A stretch of 10,466 nt of DNA from Clostridium sp. CAG:253. GTDB lineage: Bacteria; Bacillota; Clostridia; Lachnospirales; Lachnospiraceae. Under the pieces are notes generated by a model. That model was given only the letters and a program-made list of their open reading frames with translations, was not told the origin of the DNA and did not search any database. The stretch covers positions 16,283 to 26,748 of the forward strand of contig FR887319.1 of assembly GCA_000436755.1 (NCBI GenBank), written 5' to 3'. The position numbers and the translations under genes are program-made. Position 1 is the stretch's first letter, and every line of letters begins with the position of its first letter. Positions 6,914 to 10,466 of the stretch are shown here, in pieces.

Positions 6914-8077
6914 TTATATGATATTATCATTATATTTAGCTAATATATATGAATAAACATTTTGTTCAATTTCAAGTATTTCCTCTAAAGAAGGCTCTTT
7001 AATTGTAGTATGTTTACACATACACTCTTCAATTATATCTGATATCTGCAGATATGCTATCTTTTTCTCAAGAAACAAAGCAACTGCTTTCTCATTTGCC
7101 GCATTGAGAACTGTTGGCATACTGCCACCCTCTCTGCACGCATCATACGCAAGTTTCAATCCCTTAAAAGTCTCCATATCAGGTTTTTCAAAAGTGATTT
7201 CTGACATCTTCCAAAAATCAAGTCTTTCCCCAGGAAGATACCTTCTGTCAGGATATGTCAGTGCATATTGTATCGGCAGTTTCATATCAGGTGTTCCAAG
7301 CTGTGCTATAACAGCTCCATCCTTAAACTGTACCATTGAATGTATCACGCTTTTGGGCTGAACCACCACCTGTATATCATCGCATGATACATTAAAAAGC
7401 CATTTCGCTTCAATAACCTCAAGACCTTTATTTACCATAGTTGAAGAGTCAATTGTAATTTTTCTTCCCATTGACCAGTTCGGATGTTTAAGTGCATCTT
7501 CAACCTGAATATTTTTGAGTTCTTCTCTTTTCTTTCCCCTGAAAGGTCCTCCTGATGCCGTCAAAAGTATCTTGTCTATGTCAGCATGATTTTCACCGTT
7601 AAGGCTTTGAAAAATTGCTGCATGCTCACTGTCTACAGGCAAAAGTTTCACTCCGTATTTTTTTATCATAGGCATGATTATGTGACCTGCAGTTACCAAT
7701 GTTTCCTTATTTGCAAAAGCAATATCTTTGCCGGCTTTTATTGCTTCCATAACCGGTCTTATTCCAATCATTCCAACAACCGCTGCAACAACAATATCTG
7801 CTTCTGAAATAATGGCACACTCTATAAGACCTTCCATGCCTGCAACAATTTTTGTTTTTGCCCCTTTAATGTTTTCTCTTAATTCTTTTGCTTTCTTTTC
7901 ATCAAATACACATACCACATTCGGTGAAAATTCCTCAATCTGCTTTTGCAGCAGGGATATATTACTTCTGGCTGCAAGAGATATGACATTCATATCCTTA
8001 TTGTTTCTGATTATTTCAAGCGTCTGCGTTCCTATTGAACCTGTTGACCCTAATACCGCTATATTTTTTGTTTTCAT
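6914..8077 (-). CDS. dxr: 1-deoxy-D-xylulose 5-phosphate reductoisomerase
   Basis: Dxr (IspC) isomerises and reduces DXP to 2-C-methyl-D-erythritol 4-phosphate using NADPH and a divalent metal; it is the committed step of the MEP pathway and the target of fosmidomycin. The 387 residues match the family length. The N-terminal Rossmann domain shows GSTGSIG (10-16) and FANKETLVTAG (121-131). The metal ligands are D149 and E151 in PVDSEHAAIFQ and E220 in NKGLEVIEAKWLF. The substrate-loop region includes H198-PNWSMGRK, and a C-terminal helical domain follows LNAANEKAVALFL (324-336). The start is supported by AGAGGA (8083-8088) five bases upstream. It lies 38 bp after cdsA. With IspG encoded two genes downstream, it supplies precursors used by the UppS of this operon. 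Confidence 0.97.
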   Translation of the reverse strand: MKTKNIAVLGSTGSIGTQTLEIIRNNKDMNVISLAARSNISLLQKQIEEFSPNVVCVFDEKKAKELRENIKGAKTKIVAGMEGLIECAIISEADIVVAAVVGMIGIRPVMEAIKAGKDIAFANKETLVTAGHIIMPMIKKYGVKLLPVDSEHAAIFQSLNGENHADIDKILLTASGGPFRGKKREELKNIQVEDALKHPNWSMGRKITIDSSTMVNKGLEVIEAKWLFNVSCDDIQVVVQPKSVIHSMVQFKDGAVIAQLGTPDMKLPIQYALTYPDRRYLPGERLDFWKMSEITFEKPDMETFKGLKLAYDACREGGSMPTVLNAANEKAVALFLEKKIAYLQISDIIEECMCKHTTIKEPSLEEILEIEQNVYSYILAKYNDNII

Positions 8078-8115
8078 TTTAATCCTCTACTATAAAATTC
8101 CATCTGTAAATTGTT

Positions 8116-8907
8116 CTATGGCAACATATATTTAATAAGATAAAATACGATAGGTGCCGTAAATATTACACTGTCAAATCTGTCTAATATACCACCGTGT
8201 CCCGGTATGAGATTTCCGTAATCTTTTATATTGTGGTTTCTCTTGATTGCCGAAGCAGTAAGATCACCTATCTGTGATATAACTGCTGAAACGGCTCCTA
8301 TTATTGGAAGCTGCCATATAATCTGTCCATGTTTAAAAAATACTAATGCAAATATCAGACCTATAAGTGCAGCACCTGCAACACCTCCGACACATCCCTC
8401 AATAGTCTTGTTTGGACTTAACTTTGAAGGCATTTTGTGTTTTCCGATAAGTTTGCCAACACAATAAGCACAGGTATCTGACCCCCATGAACCAATATAT
8501 ATAAACCATACAAGAAGCATACCGTTTTGCGCAAATCTGACTTTAAACACAAATGAAAGCATGACAGTCACATAGATAAGTCCAAACATTAACATCGTCA
8601 TTTGTTCAGAATTGTATTTAGGATAAGCTATGACATAACATGCCATCATAACCATAAGCGTAGCTATAAGCCACATTACAAGTTCTTCAAATCCGTTATT
8701 TAATATAAGTATGTCAATTACAATACTTGATATATATCCAATAAATGCCGGCATTGTTTTTTCCATACCAACTGTCCTATAAAGTTCATAAAGTCCTATA
8801 ACAGAGATAAGTGTAATAACAAAAAATAAAGGATACCCTCCGTAAACCATAAGTGCAATGGTAATTGCCATAAGCACAATTCCGCTTAATAATCTTGTTT
8901 TAAACAT
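8116..8907 (-). CDS. cdsA: Phosphatidate cytidylyltransferase (CDP-diglyceride synthase)
   Basis: CdsA makes CDP-diacylglycerol from phosphatidic acid and CTP in the cytoplasmic membrane, feeding phosphatidylglycerol, cardiolipin and other phospholipids. The 263-residue protein is mostly hydrophobic, with about seven or eight membrane segments (for example 7-22, 25-41, 54-70, 76-95, 105-121, 129-147, 172-191 and 198-213). The family signature is complete near the C-terminus: S219-A-I-K-R, then K228-D229, PGHGGILDR and D245. D144 in WGSDTCAYCVGKLIG and LSPNKTIEG (163-171) are also typical. The start has GAGAGG (8916-8921) eight bases upstream. It begins 18 bp after the uppS stop, as in many bacteria where uppS and cdsA are adjacent. 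Confidence 0.96.
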   Translation of the reverse strand: MFKTRLLSGIVLMAITIALMVYGGYPLFFVITLISVIGLYELYRTVGMEKTMPAFIGYISSIVIDILILNNGFEELVMWLIATLMVMMACYVIAYPKYNSEQMTMLMFGLIYVTVMLSFVFKVRFAQNGMLLVWFIYIGSWGSDTCAYCVGKLIGKHKMPSKLSPNKTIEGCVGGVAGAALIGLIFALVFFKHGQIIWQLPIIGAVSAVISQIGDLTASAIKRNHNIKDYGNLIPGHGGILDRFDSVIFTAPIVFYLIKYMLP

Positions 8908-8925
8908 ATATAAAACCTCTCATTT

Positions 8926-9636
8926 TTATTTTACGCCACCAAACCTTCTGTCTCTTGACTGATAAAATTCAACAGCCTTCTGCAGATCTTTTTTTCCAAA
9001 ATCAGGCCACAATACATCAGTAAAGTAAAATTCAGCATACGCAAGCTGCCACAACAGATAATTTGAAAGTCTCTGCTCTCCGCTTGTTCTTATCATAAGG
9101 TCAGGGTCAGGTATACCGTTTGTGTCAAGATGTTCTGAAATAACTTTTTCATCTATATCTTCCGGTAAAAGTTTTCCTTCTTTCACCTCTTTTGCTATTG
9201 CTGTAATACCTCTTTTTATTTCATCCCTGCCGCCGTAATTTAAGGCAACCTGAAAATGAAGTCCTGTATTTTTAGATGAGACTTCTTCAAGTTCAATAAT
9301 CCGTTCCTGAAGGTCTTTGTCAAGTCTTGAAATATCACCTATAACTTTTACCTGCATATTATTTTTTTTGCTTGTTTTAAGACAGTCCTTAAGATATGAA
9401 TGCAGAAGTTTCATAAGTGCATCCACTTCTTCCTTTGGTCTTGACCAGTTTTCTGTCGAAAATGCATACATTGTCACATATTCTATTCCCATGTCCCATG
9501 CTGCCGCACATATCTTTTCAACATTCTTGCTTCCGGCAGCGTGCCCTGCATTTCTTGGAAGCATACGCTTCTTTGCCCATCTTCCGTTTCCATCAAGAAT
9601 TATCGCAATATGTCTTGGAACTCCCCTGTTTTCCAT
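8926..9636 (-). CDS. uppS: Isoprenyl transferase (undecaprenyl diphosphate synthase)
   Basis: UppS is a cytosolic cis-prenyltransferase that condenses IPP onto FPP to form the C55 lipid carrier for peptidoglycan and other wall polymers. Numbered from the start I chose (236 residues), it has H9-IAIILD15-GNGRWAKKR with the catalytic Asp, MYAFSTENWSRP, and the C-terminal pyrophosphate/IPP-binding R183-TSGEQR189-LSNYLLWQ, ending in DRRFGGVK. The longest open frame starts at 9672, but that ATG has no ribosome binding site. AAAAGGGG (9643-9650) is six bases before the ATG at 9634-9636 and abuts an ATG at 9642, so MENRGVPRHIAI is the better start and fits the family N-terminus. The 179-bp gap from frr is the largest in the block. 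cdsA follows after 18 bp. Confidence 0.95.
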   Translation of the reverse strand: MENRGVPRHIAIILDGNGRWAKKRMLPRNAGHAAGSKNVEKICAAAWDMGIEYVTMYAFSTENWSRPKEEVDALMKLLHSYLKDCLKTSKKNNMQVKVIGDISRLDKDLQERIIELEEVSSKNTGLHFQVALNYGGRDEIKRGITAIAKEVKEGKLLPEDIDEKVISEHLDTNGIPDPDLMIRTSGEQRLSNYLLWQLAYAEFYFTDVLWPDFGKKDLQKAVEFYQSRDRRFGGVK

Positions 9637-9642
9637 AGTCAT

Positions 9643-9650
9643 CCCCTTTT
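9643..9650 (-). promoter_or_regulatory. Ribosome binding site that fixes the uppS start
   Basis: AAAAGGGG on the minus strand lies six bases upstream of the ATG at 9634-9636. The in-frame ATG at 9640-9642 directly touches it and the ATG at 9670-9672 has nothing comparable upstream, so both are less likely starts. Confidence 0.65.
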
Positions 9651-9687
9651 CTTTCTGTAAACTTTCAATCAAATTTTAACTTGCGAA

Positions 9688-9723
9688 ATTATAGGGACAG
9701 ACAATTCCTGCCTATCCCCCTAT
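9688..9723 (-). promoter_or_regulatory. Weak promoter-like TATAAT and imperfect hairpin upstream of uppS
   Basis: TATAAT is present on the minus strand at 9688-9693, about 51 bases upstream of the chosen uppS start, but no credible -35 lies at 16-18 bp. An imperfect inverted repeat overlaps it: ATAGGG (9691-9696) with CCCTAT (9718-9723), and CAG (9698-9700) with CTG (9708-9710). Either element could be chance. Confidence 0.2.
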
Positions 9724-9734
9724 TTAAGTACACT

Positions 9735-9817
9735 AATATTATGATATCGGGGTTAAGCCAACGGTGTAATGTATGTAAACATACACTACTATCTGCTTTT
9801 GACCCCTGCATCATATT
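9735..9817 (-). repeat. Long imperfect inverted repeat in the frr-uppS gap
   Basis: The arms 9795-9817 and 9735-9758 pair on the transcribed strand as AAUAU/AUAUU, GAU/AUC, GGGGU/ACCCC and AAGC/GCUU, about 17 bp interrupted by small internal loops. The upstream arm reaches into the frr stop codon (9816-9818). A second symmetric element, TGTATGT-AA-ACATACA (9770-9785), sits in the loop and could fold on its own or act as a protein-binding dyad. No U-run follows the structure. It may be a processing or 3'-protecting RNA structure, an operator, or a degraded small repeat element. I do not recognise it as a known RNA family. Confidence 0.5.
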
Positions 9818-10370
9818 ATACAGTCATAATTTCTTTTGATTTTTCATCAACCATATTGTCAATTTTGGCAATAAATTCATCTGTGAGCTTCTGGATATCG
9901 TCCTCTGCACCCTTCTGCTCATCCTCTGAAATCTCACTTGCCTTAAGTTGTTTCTTTATCATATCATTGGCATCTCTGCGGATATTTCTAATGGCAACTT
10001 TAGCACCCTCGCCTTTTTTCTTTACATCTTTTACAAGTTCTTTACGGCGGTCTTCCGTAAGTTCAGGAAATGTAAGTCTGATAACTTTTCCGTCATTGTT
10101 TGGAGTAAGTCCAAGATCAGATACAAGAATAGCTTTCTCAATATCTTTTATAAGACTCGCTTCCCAAGGCTGGATAACGATTGTTCTCGCCTCTGAAACA
10201 GATATATTTGCAACCTGCTGAAGATTTGTAGGTGTTCCGTAATATTCAACCATAATCTTGTCAAGGACATGTGGATTTGCACGACCTGCTCTTATGGTTG
10301 TATATTCACCTGCAAGGCTGTCTATCGACTTATTCATCTTATCTTTAAATTCTTTTAATTCTATGCTCAT
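9816..10370 (-). CDS. frr: Ribosome recycling factor
   Basis: RRF works with EF-G to split post-termination ribosomes and release mRNA and tRNA. The 184 residues match the usual 185. The first helix (MSIELKEFKDKMNKSIDSLA) leads into IRAGRANPHVLD (26-37), the alpha/beta domain II spans about residues 31-104 (VEYYGTPTNLQQVANISV and IRLTFPELTEDRRKELVK), and two long C-terminal helices return to domain I with RNIRRDAND, including R132, the conserved 50S-contacting arginine. The start has GGAGG (10377-10381) six bases upstream. The pyrH stop lies 18 bp before the start, and pyrH-frr adjacency is nearly universal. The unusually long gap downstream, before uppS, contains an inverted repeat that overlaps its stop codon. 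Confidence 0.98.
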   Translation of the reverse strand: MSIELKEFKDKMNKSIDSLAGEYTTIRAGRANPHVLDKIMVEYYGTPTNLQQVANISVSEARTIVIQPWEASLIKDIEKAILVSDLGLTPNNDGKVIRLTFPELTEDRRKELVKDVKKKGEGAKVAIRNIRRDANDMIKKQLKASEISEDEQKGAEDDIQKLTDEFIAKIDNMVDEKSKEIMTV

Positions 10371-10388
10371 AATTTTCCTCCAAAAAGT

Positions 10389-10466
10389 TTATGCAGTTAC
10401 AAGTGTTCCTTTTGTAACTCCGTTTACTGTATTTACAATACTGTCTTCTTCATTTAGTCCAAAAAT
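10389..10466 (-). CDS. pyrH: UMP kinase, C-terminal 25 residues only
   Basis: The last 25 codons before a TAA at 10389-10391 read from IFGLNEEDSIVNTVNG to TKGTLVTA. This resembles the C-terminal strand of bacterial UMP kinases, in which a short F-x-LN/NP-type turn leads to an I-x-x-V-x-x-G-x-x-x-GT ending. PyrH makes UDP from UMP, feeding pyrimidine nucleotide synthesis. The call rests on this weak similarity together with its place 18 bp upstream of frr in the same orientation, where pyrH is found in most bacteria. The catalytic region is outside the window. Confidence 0.8.
   Translation of the reverse strand: MFGLNEEDSIVNTVNGVTKGTLVTA
10395..10419 (-). other. Inverted repeat at the pyrH 3' end
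   Basis: AGTTACAA (10395-10402) and TTGTAACT (10412-10419) are perfect 8-base arms around a 9-base loop within the last pyrH codons. On the transcribed strand a run of five T (10382-10386) follows after eight further bases. That is too far for a standard intrinsic terminator, so any role as a weak attenuator is speculative. Confidence 0.3.

Noticed and set aside
7728..8135. 135-codon plus-strand open frame
   Set aside because: It is antisense to dxr and the dxr-cdsA junction; the protein is a low-complexity shadow without family resemblance.
9770..9785. Intrinsic terminator for frr at the TGTATGT/ACATACA dyad
   Set aside because: The stem is AT-rich, the centre is only two bases, and no T-run follows on either strand.
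9769..10221. 150-codon plus-strand open frame reaching from the frr-uppS gap into frr
   Set aside because: Nearly all of it is antisense to frr, and its Ser/Phe/Ile-rich composition is what reverse reading of frr would give.
1..10466. Mobile elements, CRISPR arrays, tRNA or rRNA genes, defence systems
   Set aside because: No transposase, integrase, regularly spaced repeats, cloverleaf-like segments or accessory-type proteins are visible; almost all of the window is accounted for by eight conserved housekeeping genes.

Overview
This AT-rich window is a single block of housekeeping genes, all on the minus strand. The order of transcription, from right to left, is pyrH (3' end only), frr, uppS, cdsA, dxr, rseP, ispG and polC (C-terminal end cut off by the window). 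This order is a well-known conserved cluster of Clostridia. The long clostridial-type PolC with its extended N-terminal linker, the MEP-pathway genes dxr and ispG, the low GC content and the strong GGAGG-type ribosome binding sites all fit a low-GC anaerobic Firmicute, most likely Lachnospiraceae. The genus is not determined.

Layout. Positions 10389-10466 hold the last 25 codons of UMP kinase (pyrH), followed 18 bp later by ribosome recycling factor (frr, 9816-10370). A 179-bp gap, the largest in the block, contains an imperfect long inverted repeat and a smaller hairpin. It is followed by uppS (8926-9636, with a start shorter than the longest ORF), cdsA (8116-8907) and dxr (6914-8077). A 77-bp gap with a hairpin leads to rseP (5478-6836). 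A 101-bp gap with a terminator-like hairpin and a possible promoter leads to ispG (4303-5376). A 47-bp gap with a hairpin next to the polC ribosome binding site leads to polC (1-4255, 1418 codons visible, no frameshift). No stretch longer than 300 bp lacks a gene.

Function. The genes link nucleotide supply (PyrH), translation recycling (Frr), isoprenoid precursor synthesis (Dxr and IspG, steps 2 and 6 of the MEP pathway), use of those precursors for the undecaprenyl carrier of wall synthesis (UppS), phospholipid head-group activation (CdsA), membrane proteolysis (RseP) and replication (PolC). The cluster is growth-related.

No previously undescribed defence or mobile system was found. I saw no insertion sequence, CRISPR array, tRNA, rRNA or phage gene. 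The most notable local features are an exact 21-bp in-frame tandem duplication inside ispG, structured intergenic sequences that could adjust the relative expression of operon genes, a palindrome-bearing insert in rseP, and a long low-complexity linker in PolC.
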